Of a stretch of DNA of 64,000 nt, positions 17,894 through 25,128 are shown in pieces. Positions within the stretch are counted from its first letter, which is position 1. Every line of letters starts with the position of its first letter. The position numbers and the translations under genes are program-made. This DNA is from G963677485 sp942492855 (lineage in GTDB: Bacteria > Armatimonadota > HRBIN16): assembly GCA_942492855.1 (NCBI GenBank), contig OW818647.1, positions 1,240,001 through 1,304,000 of the forward strand. Reading direction: 5' to 3'. Below the pieces are notes generated by a model that searched no databases, was not told where the DNA came from, and was given only the letters and a program-made list of their open reading frames with translations.

Positions 17894-18130
17894 ATGTCGG
17901 GGCGGATACCTGCGTGTGACGGGTATCTTGCCGAAGCGATTTGCATAAACGCGCGCGAGGACAAGGTCGATGGCGGATACACCGCGTCGGCAATCGGTCT
18001 TCGAATACACACCCAGGCTGAGACTCTTGAAGAGCTTCGAGCGAACATTCTCGATGCGGTGGACTGTTACTTTGACCAACCCAGCGAAAGGCCCGCGTGT
18101 ATCTTAGTTGTCGGCGGCGTGGTTTCATAG
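17894..18130 (+). CDS. HicB-like small protein (orphan antitoxin-type fold)
   Basis: A 78-aa protein whose core (EDKVDGGYTASAIGLRIHTQ followed by AETLEELRANILDAVDCYF) matches the HicB-like fold often annotated as 2-oxoisovalerate dehydrogenase or type II TA antitoxin. The start is uncertain: ATG 17894 or an in-frame ATG at 17858; neither has a clear ribosome-binding site. It lies divergent to the GH42-like gene. No HicA (about 60-80 aa, dsRBD-like) is adjacent on either side, so it is an orphan. It lacks an obvious DNA-binding C-terminus, as is usual for the short version of this family. Confidence 0.65.
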   Translation: MSGRIPACDGYLAEAICINAREDKVDGGYTASAIGLRIHTQAETLEELRANILDAVDCYFDQPSERPACILVVGGVVS

Positions 18131-18176
18131 GGCTTGGCGGGTGGATTGACGAATCGCTTTGACGGTGCTTGTTTGC

Positions 18177-18458
18177 TTATTCGGGTTCGTTCCGTATCGC
18201 GTTGAAGAGAATGATTATCTGACACACACTTATTCCGATGACGGCCAGTAAAAAACTCATGACACGGCGTAAATAAACGGACGGTAAATACAATGCTATC
18301 AGACTAAGTGCTACACAACAGAAACATGTAATCCATATGACTTCCTTTAATCCTTTGCGTGGCCATACTGCATTCTTTGTAATGATGTTGTGTGCTCGGA
18401 ATGTGGCCCAAAACAGAAGACCGCAGGTGATCACGCAATCAGTGTAGTTGATTCCCAT
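18177..18458 (-). CDS. Small three-helix membrane protein, unknown
   Basis: The best start is the ATG at 18458 with GGAGG ten bases before it, giving 93 aa. There are three hydrophobic stretches: TDCVITCGLLFWATF (about 4-20), VIWITCFCCVALSLIALYL (about 40-58) and VMSFLLAVIGISVCQIIILF (about 65-85), with positively charged loops between. It is probably an inner-membrane protein. I do not recognise the family. Nothing nearby suggests a function. Confidence 0.5.
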   Translation of the reverse strand: MGINYTDCVITCGLLFWATFRAHNIITKNAVWPRKGLKEVIWITCFCCVALSLIALYLPSVYLRRVMSFLLAVIGISVCQIIILFNAIRNEPE

Positions 18459-18566
18459 TTTTCGTGCGCCTCCGATCTTGTCACGAATAATTGCTCTGAA
18501 TAGTTTATATCCGTTTTCACAAGAGTTGTCAAGCCCGAAACAGGACACCGGCGCACGGCTGAAGGA

Positions 18567-18939
18567 CGATTCGCGAATCGTCCTGACAAACCGGAAGGCG
18601 CACCGGTCACAACAATCACGGACGGCGTATCTCCCCAGACTGCTTCAGCAGTCTTTTTTGGTCAATAGCCGAGACATTGATGTCGCGGCGGTCCAACGCC
18701 AGACTGCCCCCAGCCATTCCCCTTTGCGTTCATTCGTGGTCGGTAAGCGCTTCAAGGTCCCGTAGGCTATCCGCCAGACCGCGCCGGAGACGGGCTGCAT
18801 AGCAACCGCAAGCGTGCTGAGAAACCGGCGCGCTCAAATAACCCATCCGTGTAATCTGCGTAATCTGTGGATGATATTCCCTATGCCAACCGCACGAAAA
18901 TGGCCACACTTCGGCGCAGGAAGGGCGATTCGCGAATGG
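18567..18939. repeat. Long direct repeat, copy A, left of the MNT/HEPN islet
   Basis: About 370 bp of non-coding DNA that recurs after the toxin-antitoxin genes (19977-20518), with long stretches identical, for example CCCAGACTGCTTCAGCAGTC and TGGATGATATTCCCTATGCC. It carries a small hairpin (GACTGCTTCAGCAGTC), one CCGCCAGACCG box (18771-18799) and the periodic CATCCGTGTAATCTGCG repeat. No believable gene lies in 18459-19058 apart from the short ORF at its end. Confidence 0.8.
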
Positions 18940-19058
18940 CCCCTAGTACGCCAGAAGCTAACCGACAATGGACGTATTCTGGAGTGCCCGCATAAGCCCC
19001 TATGAAGGTATTATGTAATTGGTATTATCAGCGCACCCACAGGCACCCATGGATTAGC

Positions 19059-19199
19059 ATGCCGAAGCTGACGGAACAAGAGCAGCAAGAGGTGAGGGCC
19101 GAGTACCACGAGTGCTCCACCGGTCGGCGCAAGATCGCCGTGATGGTGGTGGGCATCTTCGGCAACGACAACGTGACCATAATGGATGTGATGGTATGA
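19059..19199 (+). CDS. Possible 46-aa leader ORF of the MNT/HEPN module
   Basis: A short ORF (MPKLTEQEQQEV...IFGNDNVTIMDVMV) whose TGA overlaps the MNT start as ATGA, a junction typical of coupled genes. The N-terminal half is acidic and helical; the second half is hydrophobic, beta-like. There is no clear ribosome-binding site and I do not recognise a family. It could be a small regulatory component or a remnant of a gene cut by the upstream repeat. Confidence 0.35.
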   Translation: MPKLTEQEQQEVRAEYHECSTGRRKIAVMVVGIFGNDNVTIMDVMV

Positions 19200-19495
19200 G
19201 TGTTCTACAGAGGAATGAGGTGCTTGCCATGCTACGCTCTCATAAACCGCGGTTTATTGAGCAGTATGGTGTAACTAATCTGGGCGTGTTCGGGTCGGTA
19301 GCCCGCAACGAAGCGCACCCAGGCAGCGATTTGGATATTGTTGTAAGTTTGAGAGAACCCAAGTTGCTTTATATGGTTCACATTAAAGAGACACTCGAAG
19401 AGGTATTCCAATGCCCCGTAGACATCATACATTACCGTGAGACGATGAACCCGTTTTTGAAAAAGCGTATTGATCGGGATGCCGTTTATGTATGA
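19196..19495 (+). CDS. mntA: MNT-domain nucleotidyltransferase antitoxin (MntA type)
   Basis: The 99-aa protein has the minimal nucleotidyltransferase signature: Gly33-Ser34 in GVFGSVARNE, followed by Asp45-x-Asp47 in SDLDIVV. In MntA-HepT pairs this enzyme AMPylates a tyrosine of the HEPN toxin and so neutralises it. Length and the two-helix N-terminus are normal for the family. The start is the ATG in the ATGA overlap with the upstream short ORF. Its 3' end overlaps the HepT gene by 8 bases, the classic TA layout. Confidence 0.88.
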   Translation: MSVLQRNEVLAMLRSHKPRFIEQYGVTNLGVFGSVARNEAHPGSDLDIVVSLREPKLLYMVHIKETLEEVFQCPVDIIHYRETMNPFLKKRIDRDAVYV

Positions 19496-19871
19496 TACTG
19501 AACTGATCGTAGAACTGCTCTCGCAGATGCTCGTAGCAGCAAAACGGATCGAACGGAGATTTGGCTCTATTCGGACACCGGACGACTTCCTCAAATCGGA
19601 TGATGGCATCGACCGACTTGATGCGATTGCCATGATGCTTATTGTCCTTGGGGAGAGTGTGAAGAACCTGGATAAGGCCACCGATGGCACGCTATTGCCC
19701 CAATTCCCAGAAGTGGACTGGAAAGGGGCCAAGGGTGTAAGGGATATCATGAGTCATCACTATGTGGATATAGACGCCGAAGTGATTTTCGATATCTGCC
19801 AGACTTTCATCCCTCCCCTGATCGCCACCATCGAAAAAATGCGGCAAGAGATAGTCAATGGCACTGTATAA
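19488..19871 (+). CDS. hepT: HEPN-domain RNase toxin (HepT/DUF86 type)
   Basis: A 127-aa all-helical protein with the HEPN RNase motif RX4HXY complete: Arg85-DIMS-His90-His-Tyr92 (VRDIMSHHYVDID). In characterised MntA-HepT systems the tyrosine of this motif is AMPylated by the partner. The start is taken as ATG 19488 (MYDTEL), overlapping mntA; an ATG at 19479 is an alternative. Toxin and antitoxin both appear intact, so the module may be functional as an addiction or phage-defence unit. Confidence 0.88.
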   Translation: MYDTELIVELLSQMLVAAKRIERRFGSIRTPDDFLKSDDGIDRLDAIAMMLIVLGESVKNLDKATDGTLLPQFPEVDWKGAKGVRDIMSHHYVDIDAEVIFDICQTFIPPLIATIEKMRQEIVNGTV

Positions 19872-19976
19872 ACCGGTAATAACTTGTTTCGCAGCAGATG
19901 CGGATGTCGTAGTCCGACCGACTGCCCAGGACACTGCCAATGCGGGCGCTATGTGTTGACAAAACCCGCGGAGGAT

Positions 19977-20518
19977 GGGCGATTCGCGAATCGCCCCGAC
20001 CAACCAGAAGGCGCACCGGTCATAACCATCACGGACGGCGCAGCTCCCCAGACTGCTTCAGCAGTCTTTTTGGTCAATAGCCGAGACATTGATGTCGCGG
20101 CGGCCAAACGACACTCCGTCCCAGCCATTTCCCTTCGCGTTCATTCGTGGTCGATAAGCGCTTCAAGGTCCCGTAGGCTATCCGCCAGACCGCGCCGGAG
20201 ATGGGCTGCACAGCGGTTGTGAGGGTGTGGAGAAACCGGCGCGGTCATGGGCTGCCCACCAAAGCGAAATCGACCGGCCCGGTTTTCCCTTTCCGGGCCG
20301 GTCTTTCGGGAAGCCGCGATCCAAGGTACGAGGTCACTGGCTTGGGCTGTCCGCCAGACCGAGCCGGAGATGGGCTGCATGGCAATCGCAAGCGTGCTGA
20401 GAAACCGGCGCGGTCAAATAACCCATCTGTGTAATCTGCGTAATCTGTGGATGATATTCCCTATGCCAACCGCACGAAAATGGCCACACTTCGGCGCAGG
20501 AAGGGCGATTCGCGAATT
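19977..20518. repeat. Long direct repeat, copy B, right of the MNT/HEPN islet
   Basis: This corresponds to copy A (18567-18939) but is about 170 bp longer. The extra segment lies between two 29-bp repeats of the type CCGCCAGACCGNGCCGGAGA (20182-20210 and 20351-20379), so copy A can be derived from B by recombination between them. The extra segment contains a GACCGG hairpin (20272-20303, arms GACCGGCCCGG/CCGGGCCGGTC). No gene is seen between 19872 and 20561. Confidence 0.8.
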
Positions 20519-20561
20519 GCCCATACTGGCCAATATCTGAGACCGCAACACGCCTTTTCGC

Positions 20562-21137
20562 CTACTTCAGATGACGGCTGCCGCGTTCGGTGATGGGTTC
20601 TCCCGCTTTGCACTGAGGGCACTCTTCGGGAGTCCATGCCTGCACTACCATGCTCAGCAGGCTCTCGGTGGGCACGCCTAAATCCACGTTGCCACCGCTG
20701 CGGTCCACGAAGATGCCGACTCCCATCACGTTGGCGTGGTAGTCTTTCAGCATGTCAAGAACCTCGAACACCGACAAGCCGGTGGTCAGCACATCGTCTA
20801 CCACCAGAACGCGTTCCCCGCGCTCGATGTCAAATCCACGGCGCAGCACACGCTTGCCGTCTTCGCGCTCAGCATACACCGCGCGCACGCCCAGTTGGCG
20901 GGCCACTTCGTAGGCAATCAAAATCCCGCCTGTGGTGGGGCCGCACACGACCTCTATGTTTTTGTCGCGGAACCGGTCAGCAATATTACGGCACAGCAGT
21001 TCCACTTGCTCAGGGAATTGAAGTACCTGGAATTTTTCGAAATATGTATCGCTGTGTTTCCCGGAGCTAAGTTGAAAGTGCCCCTCTAACACAGCCCCGC
21101 AATTGCGGAAGACCTGCAGTAAATCTGCGGACGTCAT
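20562..21137 (-). CDS. pyrE: Orotate phosphoribosyltransferase
   Basis: A 191-aa protein catalysing orotate + PRPP to OMP in pyrimidine synthesis (cytoplasm). The PRPP-binding motif VLVVDDVLTTG is at 110-120. Earlier conserved blocks are GHFQLSSGKHSDTYFEKF (19-36) and GPTTGGILIAYEVAR (66-80). The C-terminus carries a Cys-x2-Cys in TPEECPQCKAG, as in the Thermus/archaeal-like subgroup of PyrE. AAGGAG lies 8 bases before the ATG. It is divergent from the iscA-type gene and stands alone rather than in a pyr operon. Confidence 0.95.
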   Translation of the reverse strand: MTSADLLQVFRNCGAVLEGHFQLSSGKHSDTYFEKFQVLQFPEQVELLCRNIADRFRDKNIEVVCGPTTGGILIAYEVARQLGVRAVYAEREDGKRVLRRGFDIERGERVLVVDDVLTTGLSVFEVLDMLKDYHANVMGVGIFVDRSGGNVDLGVPTESLLSMVVQAWTPEECPQCKAGEPITERGSRHLK

Positions 21138-21207
21138 CTGTTACTACTCCTTGCATCAGGCGCGGTTGAAGCTGCGCCACCTAAACTATTGTATCAAGCT
21201 GTGCCAT

Positions 21208-21235
21208 TTGATACCTATGTCGTTGCAGATATAAT
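21208..21235 (+). promoter_or_regulatory. Sigma-70-type promoter for the Fe-S assembly gene
   Basis: TTGATA (21208-21213) and TATAAT (21230-21235) are separated by 16 bases, about 38 bases before the ATG of the following gene. Confidence 0.7.
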
Positions 21236-21272
21236 GTACATAGTAAGTAACTCTAGCACTAAGGAGCTAAAG

Positions 21273-21608
21273 ATGATCACTCTCACCGAACGCGCTGCCA
21301 CTGAAATCAAGGCAGTCATGGAGCAAAATAACGCCACCGATGCATACCTCCGCGTCGCGGTTGCCGGTCACGGCTGCCACGGCATGAACTATCAGCTTGG
21401 TCTAGACCCAGATGTGAGCGAGCCCGATTCCGTATACGAAAGCTTTGGCGTGAAGATCGCCATTGATGGCATCAGCCTCAGCATGATGGAAGGTGCGACC
21501 ATTGTGTATAACGAGAGCGAAGAGGGTGCTGGGTTCAGCATCGAGAACCCAAATGACGTCCCCGAAGAGGGCTGCAGCGGCGGTTGCGCCGGTTGCGGTG
21601 GACACTAA
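21273..21608 (+). CDS. HesB/IscA/ErpA-family Fe-S cluster assembly protein
   Basis: A 111-aa A-type carrier starting at ATG 21273 behind AAGGAG. The family cysteine in GHGCHGMNYQLG (about residue 33) is present. The C-terminal tail EEGCSGGCAGCGGH is richer in cysteines than the usual CGCG, giving CxxxCxxC, so the metal-binding end is atypical. IscA/ErpA/SufA proteins hand Fe-S clusters to target apoproteins in the cytoplasm. It is a stand-alone gene with its own promoter and terminator, not in an isc or suf operon. Confidence 0.88.
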   Translation: MITLTERAATEIKAVMEQNNATDAYLRVAVAGHGCHGMNYQLGLDPDVSEPDSVYESFGVKIAIDGISLSMMEGATIVYNESEEGAGFSIENPNDVPEEGCSGGCAGCGGH

Positions 21609-21629
21609 CACAGCGTCGGAATTCAGCGT

Positions 21630-21665
21630 AAGGAGCTAGAGCTTGACCGTTCTAGCTCCTTTTTT
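21630..21665 (+). terminator. Strong Rho-independent terminator of the Fe-S gene
   Basis: AAGGAGCTAGA, a 10-base loop, then TCTAGCTCCTT continuing into TTTTT. Confidence 0.85.
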
Positions 21666-21734
21666 AATTTACATCCAGCCATTGGCGGTCATCGACTCCC
21701 AGCCAGCAAAATGTAGTGTTGGTTGAGCTTCCGG

Positions 21735-21965
21735 ACACCCACGAAGTGGGTATGATTCTTATAGCCACGGGTAAGCGTCAGCGCAACCCGTGGAAAGCAA
21801 CCGTAAACCAACTACCCCGAAGTGGGTTGGCATGGTTTTCCTTAATATTGAGCTTTTGCGATACGGTTCGACCCCCTATTCGGGGGTAGACGCTGTGATC
21901 CTTTACCAGGGGTATCGCTTCGCTCACCCCTGGCTATAAGAATCTTACCCACTCCGTGGGTGCCC
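21735..21965. mobile_element. Non-coding 230-bp inverted-repeat element
   Basis: About 40-bp imperfect terminal inverted repeats: the left arm has GTGGGT.TGATTCTTATAGCC, the right arm its complement GGCTATAAGAATCTTACCCAC. Each arm contains its own small palindrome (CCCACGAAGTGGG; CCCACTCCGTGGG) and a CACGGG/CCAGGGG stem. The inner part has further hairpins (ACCCCCTATTCGGGGGT). No ORF of note. It fits a structured repeat or MITE-like element rather than a gene. Nothing else is seen in 21669-22094 except the start region of the next gene. Confidence 0.6.
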
Positions 21966-22094
21966 GTAGGGATGCCGAATGCTGGTTTGTTTCTGCCTTA
22001 CGAATTCTTAGCCGAACTGCCGAATTTCTGAATAGCTACCTGATTACCTTATACAATACGCAGCCGTAATTCTAAAGTCTGGAGATAACAGCAC

Positions 22095-23114
22095 ATGAGC
22101 ACGAAAATCTACCCCGTGGAGCCAAAACGCTACTTCGATGGCCGCCCGGACGCCAGTTACCGCCTCGATATCACCGATGAAGGCGTGGTGCTCGAGCACG
22201 GCCACGGTCCTGACCAGTGCGACTACCTTGGTGTCAGAGAGGCCTCCGCCTTCGAGTGGCAGGGGAAATACTACCTGCATTACGATGGCTCAGGACTGAC
22301 CGGCTGGCTGGCCTGCCTTGCCACTAGTACCGATCTGCGCAACTGGCAGCGTCATGGCCAGGTGCTGCAGTTGGGCGAGCAGGGCACCATCGATAGCGGT
22401 AGTGCCTCCTCGCCATGGGTCTACTTCGATGGTCAGAAGTGGCACATGTTCTATGTAGCCACGCCGACCACCACCCCTGGACCTGATTTTGTGCCCGCGC
22501 TGCCCTATTACACCAATAAGGCGGAGGCCGATGAGCCGACTGGCCCCTGGCGGAAGCGGTATGACATTGTGCCTTTCCGAACTGTGCCAGAAACTTACTA
22601 CAGTCTGACCGCATCGCCAGGCCCCGTGGTAAAATATGGTGACGAGTATCTCATCTTCTTCAGCAGCACGACTGCCACCGAGAAGGCTCCCTACGTGCGC
22701 ACCCTCGGCATCGCCCGCACGAAGGACCTGGACGGTGCATGGACCGTCGACCCGCAGCCGATGGTGCCCATCGAGGAGCAGATTGAGAACGCCTCCATCT
22801 ACTTCGAGAAGAGTAGCGACACCTGGTTTCTGTTCACTAACCATATCGGCATAGATGACCAGGGCGGGGAGTATACCGACGCCATCTGGGTCTACTGGAC
22901 CAAGGACTTGAACCACTGGGATGCCGCCAATAAGGCGATTGTGGTGGACGGCACAAACAGCAGTTGGGCGTTTGAGTGCCTGGGTATGCCCTCTGTGCTG
23001 GTGGTGGGCGACAAGCTGGCGATACTGTATGACGCCGCACCGGGCCATAGCAAAAGCCACATGAAACGCAACATCGGTCTGGCCTGGGTAAATCTGCCGA
23101 TCGTGACCCCATAG
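22095..23114 (+). CDS. Five-bladed beta-propeller glycosidase (GH43/GH117/GH130-like)
   Basis: A 339-aa cytoplasmic-looking protein behind GGAG (9 bases before ATG). The blade pattern is clear: FEWQGKYYLHYDGSG, ACLATSTDLRNWQRHG, SPWVYFDGQKWHMFYVA, VKYGDEYLIFFSS, GIARTKDLDGAWTV, WFLFTNHIG, VYWTKDLNHWD. These KDLxxW/STDLRNW blades are typical of clan GH-F/GH130-like enzymes acting on arabinose- or mannose-containing glycans. I cannot fix the family or catalytic triad with certainty. The gene stands alone between two repeat-containing spacers. Confidence 0.75.
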   Translation: MSTKIYPVEPKRYFDGRPDASYRLDITDEGVVLEHGHGPDQCDYLGVREASAFEWQGKYYLHYDGSGLTGWLACLATSTDLRNWQRHGQVLQLGEQGTIDSGSASSPWVYFDGQKWHMFYVATPTTTPGPDFVPALPYYTNKAEADEPTGPWRKRYDIVPFRTVPETYYSLTASPGPVVKYGDEYLIFFSSTTATEKAPYVRTLGIARTKDLDGAWTVDPQPMVPIEEQIENASIYFEKSSDTWFLFTNHIGIDDQGGEYTDAIWVYWTKDLNHWDAANKAIVVDGTNSSWAFECLGMPSVLVVGDKLAILYDAAPGHSKSHMKRNIGLAWVNLPIVTP

Positions 23115-23129
23115 CAGTTGCTGTAGGAA

Positions 23130-23150
23130 GGGGCACGGCGGCCGTGCCCC
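23130..23150. repeat. GTAGGGRC-type hairpin after the propeller glycosidase
   Basis: GGGGCACGGC pairs with GCCGTGCCCC. It lies 16 bases after the stop and may end transcription. A CCTCTGTGCCCTCTGTG periodic repeat follows at about 23218-23240. Confidence 0.6.
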
Positions 23151-23338
23151 GCGTAGTCACCATTGTAGTGATGAGGGGAAAACCGGGCCGGTCAAGATAG
23201 GGTTCAGAAAACCCTCAGTGCCCTCTGTGCCCTCTGTGATTCGGCTTCCCCCCCTTCACTCAGTTGTAAACGGTCGCGATTGCGGGTAAAATCATAGCAG
23301 CTCAATGACGATTTCAACCGCTGATCTGGGAGGTAGCT

Positions 23339-24964
23339 GTGAAACTCATCTACGACAAGCTGAAAGTGGTGGTGGTATACTCGATTACTACCGCGCTCGC
23401 CATCTTTGTGGTGGTGTTCCTCTTGCAGGCTCCAGAATCCATGAGACTGAATATGGTAAAGACAGATATCGGCACACCTCATGACGATAACTTGTCTGTA
23501 AATATTGACCAGAGCGGAGACGATATGCTGATTTATGGAATGACTAATCTCAGCATGTTCGCCCCATATCAAGGGGCAACGGACGCCTACATATACAAGA
23601 TATCGTCGGCAGGCACGCGGCTTTGGGGTTATCAGTTCGGCACGCAAGGCAGAGATAAGTTGACTGGTGCGAAAAGCTGCCCGAACGGCGATGTCATAGT
23701 GGCCGGCACCACCACAGGCGACCTGGTTGGTATGTACCGTGGTCGTCAGATATCACAAACTGGAATGACGGGAACGACCAAGGGCGATCGATTTGGTACG
23801 AAGCCGAAACAGCAAGCCGGATTTATCGCAAGGATAAGCTCCTCTGGAAAGTTTATATGGGCCCAGCCGATCACCGGAATCGGTGTGACAGATATCTACA
23901 TTAGTGATATCGGTAACAATCGGATACTGCTGGAAGTGGGATCATACGATGACTCAACGTCGCGCACGCGTCTTCAGGTTCTAGATATGTCAGGCGAGCT
24001 CCTCGTTGATAAACTAATGCCTGATGAATCATATCCTGAGTTCATATATCGCGTCGGCTCACGATATCACTATCGTATTGATGGGAAGGCCGTCACATTC
24101 GGGCCTGACCTAAAGCAGCTCAACGCGTTCGAGATCGATTGGAATCACACCTCTCGATCGGACATCGTCCGGTTGGACGGAGCAGACTGCTTCATCGGCA
24201 CTGTCGGAATGAGCAGCATCGTCTTGACCTTGCTTGCTGATGGCAAGGTCAAGGCGGAGCTGCCAGTTGCGACACCAGAATTAAGTTACGATCACGAAAA
24301 CACGTTGATAGAGGCCGGAAATAACGGAGCGAAAATCTGGTTTGTGATCATGACCCAGGCGACATCGGACGGCACGACCAGCGATGAGATTAACAGAGAT
24401 CTGGCTAAGTGCTCGGCAGCCCTGTATGAGACCGACGGAAACAAGACCGTGAAGCTGTTTGATATCTACACACCGCCTGCATCTAGGGATTCGCTGAGGC
24501 AGGTGGTCACACGCCCGGACGGAAGTTACGCGTGCATTTACGAGCTTTGGCGATGGCTCCACAGCAGCACTTTGATGGACATATATGCTCCAAACGGCTC
24601 CAGGCTTGGTCATTATGTGCTGCCGGCCACAGTCGAGTGGACGTGGGCAAGCAAGGGAGCAAGTGTGATCGTGGGCAAGCAGGAGTTTACTCACAAAAAT
24701 ATGCGCGTTGAAGTGGTTGCTCCTCTGCCAGTGGTCGCGTCACCGGTAATTACCCTCTCATCAGAAAAACCCTCCGATGGCCCAGAATACACGATGACGT
24801 GTGATACCCGTGGAGCGGTGATCCGTTACACCACGGACGGAAGCGAGCCCACACTGAAAAGCCAGAAGTATTCCCGGCCGATATCAGTGGATTCGGACAC
24901 CAACGTGAAGGCCCGGGCGTTCAAGCGAGGCATGCTGCCAAGCCTGCGCACCTATCAATATTAG
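23339..24964 (+). CDS. Membrane-anchored beta-propeller protein with C-terminal CHB_HEX_C domain
   Basis: A GTG start with GGGAGG 6 bases upstream gives 541 aa. Residues 8-30 form one transmembrane anchor (VVVVYSITTALAIFVVVFLL); the rest is outside. Residues about 50-430 contain SBBP-like propeller strands (DAYIYKISSAGTRLWGYQFG, GDVIVAGTTTGDL, GFIARISSSGKFIWAQ). The last 75 residues (PVITLSSEKPSDGPEYTMTC and TRGAVIRYTTDGSEPTLKSQ) are a CHB_HEX_C domain, an Ig-like module at the end of chitobiases and many surface proteins. No catalytic domain is visible. It may bind or present at the cell surface. The next gene, also membrane-anchored and in the same direction, is 164 bases downstream. Confidence 0.75.
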   Translation: MKLIYDKLKVVVVYSITTALAIFVVVFLLQAPESMRLNMVKTDIGTPHDDNLSVNIDQSGDDMLIYGMTNLSMFAPYQGATDAYIYKISSAGTRLWGYQFGTQGRDKLTGAKSCPNGDVIVAGTTTGDLVGMYRGRQISQTGMTGTTKGDRFGTKPKQQAGFIARISSSGKFIWAQPITGIGVTDIYISDIGNNRILLEVGSYDDSTSRTRLQVLDMSGELLVDKLMPDESYPEFIYRVGSRYHYRIDGKAVTFGPDLKQLNAFEIDWNHTSRSDIVRLDGADCFIGTVGMSSIVLTLLADGKVKAELPVATPELSYDHENTLIEAGNNGAKIWFVIMTQATSDGTTSDEINRDLAKCSAALYETDGNKTVKLFDIYTPPASRDSLRQVVTRPDGSYACIYELWRWLHSSTLMDIYAPNGSRLGHYVLPATVEWTWASKGASVIVGKQEFTHKNMRVEVVAPLPVVASPVITLSSEKPSDGPEYTMTCDTRGAVIRYTTDGSEPTLKSQKYSRPISVDSDTNVKARAFKRGMLPSLRTYQY

Positions 24965-25128
24965 CGTGGTAGTGGAAGCTGAAGGCGCCTGACAGGACAC
25001 GTTGTCAACTCCTACCTGCCAAAGCCCATTTGGCCCATGTCCGGGGCGGTCTTTATGAAGGCTAGCTGTTGGCTGCTTGTACCGGTACCAGCCATCGGAT
25101 CGCTCCAAACAAACAAGTGAGGGTTAAT

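Noticed and set aside
17844..18128. 95-codon N-terminal extension of the GH42-like gene
   Set aside because: No start signal, basic low-quality sequence, overlaps the HicB-like gene; the ATG at 17843 has a strong GGAGG.
18448..18765. Plus-strand ORF of 105 codons antisense to the small membrane gene
   Set aside because: It runs into the dispersed repeat, has no ribosome-binding site and no protein-like pattern.
18567..20518. CRISPR array
   Set aside because: Only two long copies with genes between them; no short regular repeats and spacers.
21735..21965. tRNA or known riboswitch
   Set aside because: The fold is a nested inverted repeat without cloverleaf invariant bases or any conserved riboswitch core I recognise.
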